Assembly: GCF_020216065.1 (NCBI RefSeq)
Contig: NZ_JAIWNA010000001.1
Location: 124,001 to 188,000, forward strand
Direction of reading: 5' to 3'
Source: Nocardia rosealba
GTDB taxonomy: Bacteria; Actinomycetota; Actinomycetes; Mycobacteriales; Mycobacteriaceae
DNA length: 64,000 bases
Part shown: positions 9,647 to 18,904 of the stretch, piece by piece
Position numbering within the stretch: position 1 is the first letter of the stretch
Layout of the letters: the number at the start of each line of letters is the position of its first letter
Notes under the pieces: model-generated
Told to the model about the DNA's origin: nothing
Databases searched by the model: none
Seen by the model: the letters and a program-made list of their open reading frames with translations, nothing else
Program-made: the position numbers and the translations under genes

Positions 9647-10861
9647 TCATGCCTGGCGCGCGGGCAGGATCCGTCCGCCGACCTCGCCCAAGCCGATGGG
9701 GCGCCCGGCGGTGCCGGGGGCGGTCGCGGTGATGGTGACTTCGTCGCCGTCGGCGAGGAACGTTCGAGTCTCCTCGCCCACGGAGATGGGTTCTCTTCCA
9801 CCCCAGGACAATTCGATGAACGAACCGCGCTGGGCCGGTTCCGGACCGGAGATGGTGCCGGAGGCGTAGAGGTCACCGGGGCGGATCGAGGCGCCGTTGG
9901 CGGTGAGGTGGGCCAGCATCTGTGCGGGCGACCAGTACATCCGCGCATACGGCGGCCGGGTGACCACCTCCCCGTTCCACGCCACCGCCAGGTCGATATC
10001 GAGGCCGTGGTCGGCGGTGCCGCGCAGGTAGGGCAGCGGTTCGGGGTCCTGGGTCGGCAGCGGCACCCGCGCCTGTTCCAGCGCAGCCAACGGAGTGACC
10101 CACGCCGACAGCGAGGTGGCGAAGGACTTGCCGAGGAACGGTCCGAGCGGCTGGTACTCCCAGGCCTGGATATCGCGCGCGGACCAGTCGTTCACCAGGG
10201 CGACCCCGAAGACGTGCTCGGCGAAATCGTCGACACCAACCGGAACGCCCAGCGTCGACCCGGTGCCGACCACGAACCCCAATTCCGCTTCGATGTCCAG
10301 CCGCTGCGACGGGCCGAATTCCGGTGCACCCGAATCGGTCCGGCGCTGCCCCTGTGGACGGATCACCGGGGTGCCGGAAACCACGACGGTGCCCGCTCGC
10401 CCGTGATATCCCACCGGCAGATGACGCCAATTCGGCAGCAGCGGTTCGCTGTCGGGCCGGAACAGCCTGCCCAGATTGGTCGCGTGGTCGATGCTCGCGT
10501 AGAAATCGACGTAATCGCCGATCGTCACCGGCAAGGCCAGCCGCACCGAACGCACGGGGTGCACGACCTCGACCGGCAGTGCGGTATCGGCCAATTCGCG
10601 CAAGCGCGCCCGGACAGCGCCCCACCGAGCGGGCCCGGCGGCGAGAAACGCATTGAGATCGGGACGGGCGAAGACCGGATCGCCGAGCAGCGCGGCGAGA
10701 TCCAGGACCATATCGCCGAGACGCACACCCACCCGGAAGGATTCACCCGGTGGGGCGAATACCCCGTAGGGCATGTTCTCCGGCCCGAACAACGAATCCG
10801 GCGCTACCTCGACGCGAAGCAACCGCCCGCTCACCGGGGCCCACGTCCCGACCAGGTCCAC
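9647..10861 (-). CDS. fahA: Fumarylacetoacetase
   Basis: 404 residues from GTG 10861 (VDLVGTWAPV). The open frame continues far upstream but only antisense/out-of-frame to hmgA, so the start was set near the family N-terminus. The FAH N-domain is followed by the catalytic hydrolase domain: 'IDHATNLGRLFRP', 'LPVGYHGRAGTVVVSGT', 'NDWSARDIQAWEYQPLGPFL', 'GKSFATSLS' and 'NGASIRPGDLYASGTISGP'. It hydrolyses fumarylacetoacetate to fumarate and acetoacetate with a divalent metal, the last step of homogentisate (Tyr/Phe) breakdown. It overlaps the end of hmgA by 31 bp, so translation is coupled. Confidence 0.93.
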   Translation of the reverse strand: MDLVGTWAPVSGRLLRVEVAPDSLFGPENMPYGVFAPPGESFRVGVRLGDMVLDLAALLGDPVFARPDLNAFLAAGPARWGAVRARLRELADTALPVEVVHPVRSVRLALPVTIGDYVDFYASIDHATNLGRLFRPDSEPLLPNWRHLPVGYHGRAGTVVVSGTPVIRPQGQRRTDSGAPEFGPSQRLDIEAELGFVVGTGSTLGVPVGVDDFAEHVFGVALVNDWSARDIQAWEYQPLGPFLGKSFATSLSAWVTPLAALEQARVPLPTQDPEPLPYLRGTADHGLDIDLAVAWNGEVVTRPPYARMYWSPAQMLAHLTANGASIRPGDLYASGTISGPEPAQRGSFIELSWGGREPISVGEETRTFLADGDEVTITATAPGTAGRPIGLGEVGGRILPARQA

Positions 10862-12024
10862 GCGTATCCGGGATCCTCGCAGGCCAGCGCACCTTCGCCG
10901 AGCTGCAACGGCCGGAAGGTATCCACCATCACCGCCAGTTCGTCGAAGAATTCCGCACCGATACTGCGCTCGTAGGCGCCGGGCTGCGGGCCGTGCGCGT
11001 AACCACCGGGATGCACCGACACCGAACCCTGCGCGATCCCGGAACCCTTGCGCGCCTCGTAGTTTCCGCCGCAATAGAACATGATTTCGTCGGAGTCCAC
11101 ATTCGAGTGGTAGTAGGGCACCGGAATCGAGAGCGGGTGGTAATCCACCTTGCGCGGCACGAAATTGCAGATCACGAAATTGGCACCCTCGAAGGCCTGA
11201 TGCACCGGCGGTGGCTGATGCACCCGCCCGGTGATCGGCTCGAAATCGGCGATGTTGAAAGTGAACGGGTACAGGCACCCGTCCCAGCCGACTACATCGA
11301 AAGGATGAGTGGCATAGGTCAACCTGGTGCCGATCACCTCCGCTCCGGCGCGATGCTTGACCAGCACCTCCACATCGGTGCCCTCGGCGAGCAACGGTGC
11401 GGTCGGCCCGTGCAGATCCCGCTCGCAGTACGGCGAATTCTCCAGCAGCTGACCGAATTTCGACAGATACCGCTTGGGCGGGGTGATGTGGCTCGACGCC
11501 TCGATCACATACGCGCGCAAGGGCGCTCCGCCCGTCGGCAGCCAGCGGTGCGTCGTCGCTCGCGGCATGAGCAGCTGGTCGCCCTGGTGCACCGGCACTG
11601 TGCCGAACACGCTCTCCACCACCGCCGCACCGGATTCCACGTACACCAGCTCGTCGCCGATGGCATTGCGGTACAGCGGCGACGCCGCCTCGGCTACCAC
11701 ATACGAGATCCGCACATCGGCATTCGCCAGCAGCAACCGCCGGCCCGTCACCGGATCGGTCGCCGCAGGCGTGTCGCCGGGAAACAGGTCGGGCAACCGC
11801 AGATGACGGTGGCGCAGTGGATGATTCGGTGTCAACGACTGATCGCGCAGCTCCCACACCGTCGAGTCGACGATGGCGGGCGGCAGGCCCCGGTGATAGA
11901 GCAGCGAGGAGTCTCCGGAGAACCCCTCCTCGCCCATGAGCTCCTCGTAGTAGAGGTTGCCCCGCTCATCGCGATGTTGCGTGTGCCGCTTGGGCGGCAC
12001 CGCCCCAACACACCGGTAGAACAT
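10831..12024 (-). CDS. hmgA: Homogentisate 1,2-dioxygenase
   Basis: 397 residues from ATG 12024, chosen over TTG 12030 because GGGAGG sits 6 nt before it. The protein opens the ring of homogentisate to maleylacetoacetate using Fe(II). The cupin core shows 'VHQGDQLLMPRATTHRW' and the C-terminal iron region 'YYHSNVDSDEIMFYCGGNYE' and 'VSVHPGGYAHGP'. Length is slightly under the human enzyme (445), as usual in actinobacteria. Together with fahA it makes a two-gene operon. A maleylacetoacetate isomerase is not present beside it. Confidence 0.93.
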   Translation of the reverse strand: MFYRCVGAVPPKRHTQHRDERGNLYYEELMGEEGFSGDSSLLYHRGLPPAIVDSTVWELRDQSLTPNHPLRHRHLRLPDLFPGDTPAATDPVTGRRLLLANADVRISYVVAEAASPLYRNAIGDELVYVESGAAVVESVFGTVPVHQGDQLLMPRATTHRWLPTGGAPLRAYVIEASSHITPPKRYLSKFGQLLENSPYCERDLHGPTAPLLAEGTDVEVLVKHRAGAEVIGTRLTYATHPFDVVGWDGCLYPFTFNIADFEPITGRVHQPPPVHQAFEGANFVICNFVPRKVDYHPLSIPVPYYHSNVDSDEIMFYCGGNYEARKGSGIAQGSVSVHPGGYAHGPQPGAYERSIGAEFFDELAVMVDTFRPLQLGEGALACEDPGYAWTWSGRGPR

Positions 12025-12082
12025 GCACAACCTCCCGCGGGTCGGATATTCCGTGACCCCACGGTACCGCTGTGGACAAGTC

Positions 12083-12898
12083 TCAGTCGGTGAACTCGGC
12101 GATCACGGGAGCATGATCGCTGGCGCCCTTGCCCTTGCGTTCCTCGCGGTCGACGAAGGCTTCCTTGGTGCGGTCCGCAAGGGCGGGGGAGGCCAACACG
12201 AAGTCGATGCGCATGCCCTCCTTGCGGGGGAAACGCAGCTGGGTGTAGTCCCAGTAGGTGTAGACGCCGGGGCCGGGCGCGAACGGCCGCATCACGTCAC
12301 GGAAGCCGGTATCGAGCATGGCCTGGAAGGCGGCGCGCTCGGGTGCGGAAGTGTGGGTCTTGCCCTCGAAGAGCTTCGGATTCCACACGTCGTCGTCGGT
12401 TGGCGCGATATTCCAGTCGCCGACCAGGGCGATCTGGGCCGAGGGGTCCTCGGTGAGCCAGCGGGCGGCATCGGCGCGCAGCGTGGAGAGCCACTCGAGT
12501 TTGTAAGCGTAGTGCGGGTCGCTGAGCGAGCGGCCGTTCGGCACGTAGAGGCTCCACACCCGCACCCCACCGCAGGTCGCGCCGATCGCCCGCGACTCGA
12601 CCACCGGCGAGTCGAGCAGCGAATCACCCGCGTTCTTGTCGAAACCGGGCTGATCGGGGAACGCCACCTCCACGTCGTCGAGCCCGACCCGCGACACGAT
12701 GGCCACACCGTTCCACTGATTGAGCCCGATATGGGCCACCTCGTAACCGGCCGACTCGAACTGCTCGAACGGGAACTGGTCGTCACGGCACTTGGTTTCC
12801 TGCAGCGCGAGCACGTCGATGTCGTGGCGGTCGAGCAACGCCGTCGCCCGGTCGACGCGGGAGCGGATCGAGTTCACATTCCAGGTGGCCAGACGCAC
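12083..12898 (-). CDS. xthA: Exodeoxyribonuclease III (AP endonuclease)
   Basis: 271 residues, complete EEP-fold nuclease. Motifs in order: 'TWNVNSIRSR' (Asn metal ligand), 'LALQETKC' (Glu), 'VALVGDWNIAPTDDDVW' (Asp, Asn), 'RIDFVLAS', and C-terminal 'SDHAPVIAEF' (Asp-His). It cleaves abasic sites and degrades 3' blocked ends in base-excision repair. It corresponds in position to Rv0427c of M. tuberculosis, next to the same GNAT and def genes. The gap of 43 bp to the upstream GNAT gene suggests one operon. Confidence 0.95.
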   Translation of the reverse strand: MRLATWNVNSIRSRVDRATALLDRHDIDVLALQETKCRDDQFPFEQFESAGYEVAHIGLNQWNGVAIVSRVGLDDVEVAFPDQPGFDKNAGDSLLDSPVVESRAIGATCGGVRVWSLYVPNGRSLSDPHYAYKLEWLSTLRADAARWLTEDPSAQIALVGDWNIAPTDDDVWNPKLFEGKTHTSAPERAAFQAMLDTGFRDVMRPFAPGPGVYTYWDYTQLRFPRKEGMRIDFVLASPALADRTKEAFVDREERKGKGASDHAPVIAEFTD

Positions 12899-12941
12899 GT
12901 GCGAGGTCCTTTCCGGGGGTATCTACCGAGGTTACCGGGGG

Positions 12942-13895
12942 TTATCCCTGCGGCGCGGCGTAGCGATACGAGTGGTGTTCGATGAAGCCGAGTTCGCGGT
13001 AGAGGGCCAGTGCGGTGGCGTTGCCGACTTCGACTTGGACGTAGGCGTGGGTGGCGCCCTGGTCGGCGCCCCAGCGGATGAGCTCGGCGCAGACCAGGGT
13101 GGCCAGGCCGTTGCGGCGGTGCGCGGCGGCCACGGCGACGCAGGTGAGGCCGACCCAGCGTCGGCCGTCCGGCGCCGTCGTCACCGCACCGCGCCCGATG
13201 GCGAGGGCTTCGGGCACACCGAGGGTGGCGAAGCCGACGGTGCCGTCGAGGACCGAGGTGAGCACGTCGCGGTCGGGTTCGCGAACGGCCGGGTCGAGCG
13301 GGATCTCGCCACGGTAGCGGTGGGTGCGCAACCAGCCCTCGTCCGGTTGCGCGGCGACGCGAACCATCGAAGGGCCCTGGGGCAGCACGAAGTTCGAGAT
13401 GTCCAGGCCGAGCATCACGGTCTCGCTCCAGCTGTTCCAGCCGGGCGGAACCGGGGCGAGCCGGTCGGGCAGTTGCAGCAGCAGCGGCAGACCGCGCGCG
13501 GTGTACCAGTCGGCGATCCGGTGCATCGTCTCGATCGACAAGGTGGCGGGCACGCCCGACTCACCGAGCGGCACAGCCGAATTCGCCCGGCCGGTGTATC
13601 CGTTGCCCGCGCGGACCAGCCAGCCGTCGATCCACGTGTGCTCGACACCGGGCCAGCCGCCCGCCGCCGCCGTCTCCAGCGACCGGATCTCCTTGGTCCG
13701 AATCGGCCTCGGCCCCAGCGCCTTCAGTGCGACGACCCGATCCGCCGCGACCGAAACCACCTCACCCTCGGCGGTGCGCACCGACGGCGGCGTCATCGAC
13801 ACCAGCTCGCCGATCACATCGGTGAGCGGCTGTGGATAACCCTCGGGCAGCTGATACCGCATCACCACCCGGCGGCCGAGGGGTATGTCAGTCAT
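12942..13895 (-). CDS. GNAT-family N-acetyltransferase (Rv0428c-like)
   Basis: 317 residues. The N-terminal region (about 1-190) is specific to this family, with '[20 protein letters not shown]' and '[20 protein letters not shown]'. The C-terminal GNAT domain (about 190-310) carries the acetyl-CoA loop '[12 protein letters not shown]' and '[14 protein letters not shown]'. The substrate is not known. It overlaps def by 8 nt and follows the mycobacterial order def - GNAT - xthA, so the three genes are probably co-transcribed from the promoter before def. Confidence 0.88.
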   Translation of the reverse strand: MTDIPLGRRVVMRYQLPEGYPQPLTDVIGELVSMTPPSVRTAEGEVVSVAADRVVALKALGPRPIRTKEIRSLETAAAGGWPGVEHTWIDGWLVRAGNGYTGRANSAVPLGESGVPATLSIETMHRIADWYTARGLPLLLQLPDRLAPVPPGWNSWSETVMLGLDISNFVLPQGPSMVRVAAQPDEGWLRTHRYRGEIPLDPAVREPDRDVLTSVLDGTVGFATLGVPEALAIGRGAVTTAPDGRRWVGLTCVAVAAAHRRNGLATLVCAELIRWGADQGATHAYVQVEVGNATALALYRELGFIEHHSYRYAAPQG

Positions 13896-14475
13896 TGCCG
13901 AAGGGGTCCGGGACGGTGCCCGGCACCCAGCTCAAACCCGGCTTGCCCCAACCGTTTCGCTTGATCGCCTTCTTGGCGGCGCGGGCGTTGCGGCCGATCA
14001 GCACGTCGACGTAGAGGAAGCCGTCGAGGTGGCCCACCTCGTGCTGCAGCATGCGCGCGAAGAAACCGGCGCCCTCGATGTCGACCGGTTCGCCGTGCTC
14101 GTCGGTGCCCGTGACGCGTGCCCAGTCGGCGCGGCCGGTGGGGAACTGCTCACCGGGCACCGACAGGCAGCCCTCTTCGTCGTCGTCGGGATCGGGCATG
14201 GTCTCCGGGATCTCGGAGGTCTCGAGCACCGGGTTGATCACGGCGCCGCGGCGGCGGATCTGGTTGCCCTCCGCGTCGAAATCGGGGCAGTCGTAGATGA
14301 ACAGCCGCTTGCCGACGCCGACCTGATTGGCCGCGAGGCCGACACCCTTGGACGCCTCGAGGGTGTCGTACATGTCCGCGATCAGCCCGGCCAGCTCTGC
14401 CGGGGTCTCCGTCACCGGGGCGGTAGCGGTGTGGAGAACGGGGTCACCGACGATCACGATCGGGAGAATTGCCAT
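13888..14475 (-). CDS. def: Peptide deformylase
   Basis: 195 residues from ATG 14475 ([15 protein letters not shown]), chosen because it aligns with the Rv0429c N-terminus; a Met at 14484 is the alternative. All three deformylase motifs are present: '[10 protein letters not shown]', 'EEGCLSVP' (metal Cys) and 'QHEVGHLDG' (two His and the catalytic Glu). It removes the formyl group from new proteins in the cytosol. The C-terminal '[20 protein letters not shown]' is the actinobacterial extension. It is divergent from the DUF3263 gene across 181 bp. Confidence 0.96.
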   Translation of the reverse strand: MAILPIVIVGDPVLHTATAPVTETPAELAGLIADMYDTLEASKGVGLAANQVGVGKRLFIYDCPDFDAEGNQIRRRGAVINPVLETSEIPETMPDPDDDEEGCLSVPGEQFPTGRADWARVTGTDEHGEPVDIEGAGFFARMLQHEVGHLDGFLYVDVLIGRNARAAKKAIKRNGWGKPGLSWVPGTVPDPFGND

Positions 14476-14656
14476 GGTGGCCATTATCGCCGCGGTATCG
14501 CCCGCGCGAGCGGCGGCCCCTGTGCGCCGCGACACTCCTACTGGCCCTCAGTCAACACGCCGGGGCAGCGGTCGAAGGATCGGGTGGGCTCATGGTTGAA
14601 TGATCCGCGACGTGCAAGCGTCATTTTCATCTCGTGATACTCGGCGAGGGAGCAAG

Positions 14657-14962
14657 ATGGACGGCGCAGCGGCTCGGCACATCCCCCAGGATTCGGCCGG
14701 CGACGATGGCTCCGGTCTCAGTCGGCGTGAACTCGACATCCTCGACTTCGAACGCAAATGGTGGAAGTACGCGGGCGCCAAGGAAGACGCGATCCGCGAA
14801 CTGTTCTCGATGTCGGCCACCAGGTACTACCAGGTACTCAACGCCGTCGTCGACAAGGAAGAAGCACTCGCGGCCGACCCCATGCTGGTCAAGCGACTGC
14901 GCCGGTTGCGCGCGAGCAGGCAGAAGGCCCGTGCCGCCCGCAAACTCGGTTTCCAGGTCTGA
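14657..14962 (+). CDS. DUF3263-domain protein (Rv0430-like)
   Basis: 101 residues from ATG 14657 (MDGAAARHI), which matches the homologue's N-terminus; the frame is open further upstream without homology. The conserved core 'LSRRELDILDFERKWWKYAG' and 'KEDAIRELFSMSATRYYQVL' looks like a small helix-turn-helix, and the tail 'VKRLRRLRASRQKARAARKL' is very basic. A DNA-binding or regulatory role is inferred; it is not experimentally known to me. It sits just before virR as in mycobacteria. Confidence 0.88.
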   Translation: MDGAAARHIPQDSAGDDGSGLSRRELDILDFERKWWKYAGAKEDAIRELFSMSATRYYQVLNAVVDKEEALAADPMLVKRLRRLRASRQKARAARKLGFQV

Positions 14963-15004
14963 CATGCGAGCCACATCTCCGTCGATGCGACTAGGGTTGC
15001 GCGG

Positions 15005-15568
15005 GTGAGCAACCCGAATCCCACCCCCGGCGGCCCACCGCTGCGCGCGCTGGCGATGGTGTTGATCGCGCTGGCCATCGTCTTCGCCGGCCTGGGTGCG
15101 ATGTCGTTGTCGAATTCCGGTGCCGAGGCGGCCGATCCGGTCGAGCAGACCGAGACCACCACCTCGAGCGCGGTGGCGCAGGCCCCGGCGACCACGGCCG
15201 CCCCGACCACGACCAGCGCGGCCGCCGCCCCGACGACGACAACCACCGTCGCGCCGACGACCACGACCACGACCACCACACAGGCCGCGGCCACGGGCGA
15301 CAAGGACATTCCCGTCCGCGTCCTGAACAACAGCCTCGTCGCGGGCCTGGCCGCGCGCACCGCGAGCGAACTCGGCGCGGCGGGCTGGACCAATGTGAGC
15401 ACCGGCAACTACAGCGGTTCGAACCTGACAACGACCACGGTGTACTACGGCACCGCGCCGGGTGAAGAGGCCGCGGCCGCCGAGATCGCCGCGCAGGTCG
15501 GCGGAACCGTGGCCCCCAAGACCGCCGACGCCACGCCCGGTGTCGTCGTCGTCCTGACGGGACGCTGA
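15005..15568 (+). CDS. virR: LytR C-terminal domain protein, VirR-like
   Basis: 187 residues from GTG 15005. One TM helix (about 14-34, 'ALAMVLIALAIVFAGLGAM') anchors it with the bulk outside. A low-complexity Thr/Ala/Pro linker (about 45-98) follows, then the LytR_C domain (about 100-187) starting 'IPVRVLNNSLVAGLAARTA'. It corresponds to M. tuberculosis Rv0431 (VirR), linked there to membrane vesicle formation and envelope integrity. Peptidoglycan- or LCP-protein-related function is inferred. The neighbours DUF3263 and sodC have the same order as in mycobacteria. Confidence 0.85.
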   Translation: MSNPNPTPGGPPLRALAMVLIALAIVFAGLGAMSLSNSGAEAADPVEQTETTTSSAVAQAPATTAAPTTTSAAAAPTTTTTVAPTTTTTTTTQAAATGDKDIPVRVLNNSLVAGLAARTASELGAAGWTNVSTGNYSGSNLTTTTVYYGTAPGEEAAAAEIAAQVGGTVAPKTADATPGVVVVLTGR

Positions 15569-15656
15569 GCCGGCACGGCACGCGGTGCCGCAGGGCGTGT
15601 TCGCGCTGTGGCATCATCTTCAGCGGTACTGCCCCAGTCCGATAAGGAGTCCCCTG

Positions 15657-16355
15657 ATGGCCACGTCGTCCACTCGTCGCCCGTCCTGGCGCATTGTGAC
15701 CCCGGTTGTCGCGGTCGCCGCGTTCGGGCTCGCCGCCTGCACCAACAGCCAGGAGTCGAGTGACGTCAAGGGCACCACGCCGCCGGTGTGGACCGGTTCG
15801 TCCGCCCCCGCGGGCGGTGGCGAGGACCACGGCACCGGCCATCCCGCCCCCTCTGCCTCCGGCGAACCGGGCGCGCACGGCGGCGACCACGGTGCCTCGA
15901 CCGGTGGTCTGAAGGCCGAGCTGAAGAACAGCGCGGGCGCCGGTGTCGGCACCGCGACCATCGTCGCCGAGGGCAACCACCTGGTCGTCACTGTCGAGGC
16001 GCAGGGTCTGACCCCCGGTTTCCACGGCCTGCACTTCCACCAGAACGGCACATGCGAGGGCGACTTCACCTCGGCCGGTGGTCATCTGCAGGTCGGCGGG
16101 GCCACCTCGCACCCGGCCAGCGGCGACCTCACCTCCCTGCAGGTCGGCGCCGACGGCTCGGCCAAGCTGGTCACCCGCACCGACAGCGTCACCCTCGACA
16201 ACATCAAGGGCAAGGCCCTGATCGTGCACGCGGGCGCCGACAACTTCGGCAATATCCCGCCGCGCTACACCCGGGAAGGCGGCACGGGCCCGGACGAGAC
16301 CACCCTGTCCACCGGTGACGCGGGTGCCCGAGTGGCCTGCGGCGTCGTCGGTTAG
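15657..16355 (+). CDS. sodC: Superoxide dismutase [Cu,Zn]-family lipoprotein
   Basis: 232 residues from ATG 15657 (AAGGAG 7 nt before it). Lipobox L25-A-A-C28 marks a lipoprotein, then a His/Gly/Pro-rich linker to about residue 85. Copper ligands are recognisable as His126, His128 ('LHFHQNGTC'), His143 ('SAGGHLQ') and His191 ('IVHAGADNFGNIPPRYT'). The zinc loop is reduced to 'GGATSHPASGD' (His152, Asp157), so the usual set of zinc histidines is incomplete, as in the mycobacterial enzyme. It should dismutate external superoxide at the cell surface. It lies between virR and the YbdK ligase, as in M. tuberculosis. Confidence 0.9.
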   Translation: MATSSTRRPSWRIVTPVVAVAAFGLAACTNSQESSDVKGTTPPVWTGSSAPAGGGEDHGTGHPAPSASGEPGAHGGDHGASTGGLKAELKNSAGAGVGTATIVAEGNHLVVTVEAQGLTPGFHGLHFHQNGTCEGDFTSAGGHLQVGGATSHPASGDLTSLQVGADGSAKLVTRTDSVTLDNIKGKALIVHAGADNFGNIPPRYTREGGTGPDETTLSTGDAGARVACGVVG

Positions 16356-16367
16356 CGAGACCCGCTG

Positions 16368-17510
16368 ATGGCCGGGGCAATTCAGCCGGTGCCGTTTCGC
16401 GGTTCGCCCCGGCCGACAATCGGCATCGAGTGGGAGATCGCGCTCGTCGACAAGGTCACGCGCGATCTGTCCAACACCGCCTCGGCGGTCTTCGATGCCG
16501 TCGGCGACCTGCGCGCCCACGACGGGACACAGCAGGTCACCAAGGAATTGCTGCGCAACACGGTGGAATTGGTCACCGGCGTGCACGAGACCGTCGGCGG
16601 CGCCGTCGAGGACCTGCGCACCACGATGGACGCCGTGCGCCGCGCGGCCGACCCACTCGGTGTCGACCTGTTCTGCGCGGGCACGCACCCGTTCGCCCAG
16701 TGGTCGGCCCAGCAGCTCACGCGCTCACCGCATTACGACGAGCTGATCGAGCGCACCCAGTGGTGGGGCAGGCAGATGCTCATCTGGGGCGTGCACGTGC
16801 ACGTGGGAGTTTCCCACCGCGACAAGGTCTTTCCCATCCTGAACTCGCTGCTGCTGTCGTATCCGCATCTGCTCGCGCTCTCGTCGTCCTCGCCGATGTG
16901 GTCCGGCGACGACACCGGCTATGCCAGTAACCGCGCGCTGATGTTCCAGCAGCTGCCCACGGCGGGCCTGCCGTTCCAGTTCGAGAACTGGCGTCAGTTC
17001 GAGGGTTTCGTGCACGACCAGATGAAAACCGGTGTGTTCGAACAACTCGGCGGCATGCACTGGGACATCCGGCCCGCGCCCAAGTGGGGCACCATCGAGA
17101 TCCGGGTGTGCGACGGGCTGTCCAGCCGCGCCGAACTGGCGTCGGTGGCCGCGCTGATCCACTGCCTCGTCGTCGATCTGGAACGCAGGCTCGACGACGG
17201 TGAACAGCTGCCGACCCTGCCGCCCTGGCATGTGCAGGAGAACAAATGGCGGGCCGCGCGCTACGGACTCGACGCCATCGTGATCGTCGACGACGCGAGT
17301 AATGAGCGTTTGGTCACAGACGATCTGATGGATCTGCTCACCCGGTTGGAGCCGACCGCGCGCCGTCTCGGCTGCGCCGACGAACTCGCCGCCGTGGCCG
17401 AGATCCCCCGCCACGGTGCCTCCTACCAGCGTCAACGCCGGGTTGCCGCGCAGTCCCAGGGTGATCTTGTCGCGGTGGTCGACTCGCTGGTGCGCGAGCT
17501 GGATCAGTAG
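16368..17510 (+). CDS. Carboxylate-amine ligase, glutamate-cysteine ligase type 2 (YbdK-like)
   Basis: 380 residues, full family length. GCS2 motifs: 'PTIGIEWEIALVD' (substrate Glu), 'QVTKELLRNTVELVTG', 'LIWGVHVHVGVS' (HVHVG), and 'WGTIEIRVCDG' (metal Glu). It probably links glutamate to an amine or cysteine using ATP, though many members have only weak glutamate-cysteine ligase activity. It corresponds to Rv0433. Mycolata use mycothiol, so classical glutathione synthesis is unlikely. It starts 12 bp after sodC and is probably co-transcribed with it. Confidence 0.88.
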   Translation: MAGAIQPVPFRGSPRPTIGIEWEIALVDKVTRDLSNTASAVFDAVGDLRAHDGTQQVTKELLRNTVELVTGVHETVGGAVEDLRTTMDAVRRAADPLGVDLFCAGTHPFAQWSAQQLTRSPHYDELIERTQWWGRQMLIWGVHVHVGVSHRDKVFPILNSLLLSYPHLLALSSSSPMWSGDDTGYASNRALMFQQLPTAGLPFQFENWRQFEGFVHDQMKTGVFEQLGGMHWDIRPAPKWGTIEIRVCDGLSSRAELASVAALIHCLVVDLERRLDDGEQLPTLPPWHVQENKWRAARYGLDAIVIVDDASNERLVTDDLMDLLTRLEPTARRLGCADELAAVAEIPRHGASYQRQRRVAAQSQGDLVAVVDSLVRELDQ

Positions 17511-17560
17511 CGTTCAACTACCCAGCCCGGTGGCGTTAACCCGCCGTTTACGATGGGTGG

Positions 17561-18904
17561 ATGCTTGTCGAACATCCGCGTGCTGCCGCGGGGGGTGCCA
17601 CCCTCGGTTCCCGTCTGCGCGAACCGAGGACGCTCGCCGCAGTCGCGGTGTCGGCGGTCCTGCTACTGCTGATCGGCCTGCAGATCGCGGCGTCGATCAG
17701 CGGCTTCGAAGGACCACTCGCCAGCTTGGCGCGCGACTATGTCGGCACGCCCAAGTCGATGTCGGTTCCGTGGGCGGGTCTCGTCCTCGCGCTGGTCGGG
17801 GTGTCGGCGCGCAGGCGGGTGTTCGCGGTGAGCGCCGCGATCGGGATCGACGCGGTGTTCGTCGCGCTGCGACTGCTCGACGGTAAACCGTTCACCGTCG
17901 GCAACGGGCCGACCATCGTGCTCACCGCCCTCGCGATCATCGCGGCGGTGCGCTGGCAGGGCCGCGAACGGACCGACGCGCTGAAGGCCGCGGCACTGGG
18001 TGCCTTGCTCATCCTGGCGACGAAGGTCGGCGACGTGTGGTTGCACGTCACCTCGGCGGTACACCCGACGGTGCTCGACGAATACCTGCTGCTCGCCGAT
18101 CACGCGCTCGGCGACCCGTCGTGGGTGGTCGGCCGGGTGCTCGAGGTCCTCGGGCCCGAGGTGTACGCGGTGCTGCACTGGGTCTACATCGAGCTGCCGG
18201 TGGCGGCGATCGTCGTCGCGGTGTGGCAGTTGCGCGGTGTGGTCAGCACGGGAATCTGGCCGGGGCACTATCTGGTTCGCACGTTCCTGGTGCTCGGGTT
18301 GGTCGGGCCGCTGTTCTATGTGCTGTTCCCCGTGGTCGGCCCGATGTTCGCCTTCGGCGCCGACGGCAACGGCTTCCAGCTCGGCAACTTCTGGCCTTCG
18401 GCGCTGCCGCCGATCGGGCAGAGTCCGGCGCCGCTGCCGTTCGACGAATTCACCCCGCGCAACTGCATGCCGTCGATGCACACCGCATGGGCGCTGTCGC
18501 TGTTCATCCACACGCGTCGCGATGTCGACGGCAGCCGCGCGCCCGCGTGGTTGCGGTGGGGCGGGGCGTTCTGGCTGGCCGCGACGGTCGCGGCGACGCT
18601 CGGTTTCGGTTACCACTACGGCGTGGATCTGGTGGCGGGTGTGGTGCTGTGCCTGACCGTCGAATCGGCGCTGCGCGCACCCGAGCGAGGCTGGGACGCG
18701 GCGCGGATCCGCCTGGTCGCCCTCGGATCGGCCGTTTTCGGTGGTCTGCTGCTGGGTTACCGCTACCTGGCGGTCGAGATGGCGCAGTACCCGGTGCCGG
18801 CCGGCGCCATCGTGATCGGGCTGCTCGCGGCGGTCGCCGTGGCGTTCCACCTCACCTGGTTCGCCGCCGCGCCCGACCGGGCACCGGCCGCGGTTCGGGT
18901 GTAG
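17561..18904 (+). CDS. PAP2-like (inositolphosphotransferase-type) membrane protein
   Basis: 447 residues with about ten TM segments, beginning 'AVAVSAVLLLLIGLQIAASI'. Two PAP2 catalytic blocks are visible: 'NCMPSMHTAWALS' (PSMH) and 'GFGYHYGVDLVAG' (His...Asp). The first KxxxxxxRP block is not clear, which fits the Aur1/IPC-synthase-like branch rather than simple phosphatases. A role in transferring or removing a phosphoryl-polyol headgroup on lipids is inferred. Its stop (18902-18904) directly abuts the mnhG end on the other strand, with no space for a separate terminator. Confidence 0.75.
   Translation: MLVEHPRAAAGGATLGSRLREPRTLAAVAVSAVLLLLIGLQIAASISGFEGPLASLARDYVGTPKSMSVPWAGLVLALVGVSARRRVFAVSAAIGIDAVFVALRLLDGKPFTVGNGPTIVLTALAIIAAVRWQGRERTDALKAAALGALLILATKVGDVWLHVTSAVHPTVLDEYLLLADHALGDPSWVVGRVLEVLGPEVYAVLHWVYIELPVAAIVVAVWQLRGVVSTGIWPGHYLVRTFLVLGLVGPLFYVLFPVVGPMFAFGADGNGFQLGNFWPSALPPIGQSPAPLPFDEFTPRNCMPSMHTAWALSLFIHTRRDVDGSRAPAWLRWGGAFWLAATVAATLGFGYHYGVDLVAGVVLCLTVESALRAPERGWDAARIRLVALGSAVFGGLLLGYRYLAVEMAQYPVPAGAIVIGLLAAVAVAFHLTWFAAAPDRAPAAVRV

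Noticed and set aside
9647-11857. 736-residue frame giving fahA a long N-terminal extension
   Set aside because: The extension is out of frame with hmgA on the same strand and has no homology. The FAH N-terminus begins near 10861.
15160-15290. Repeated ACC/GCC codons in virR, considered as a repeat array
   Set aside because: It is the low-complexity Thr/Ala linker of VirR, a usual part of this family and not a DNA repeat element.
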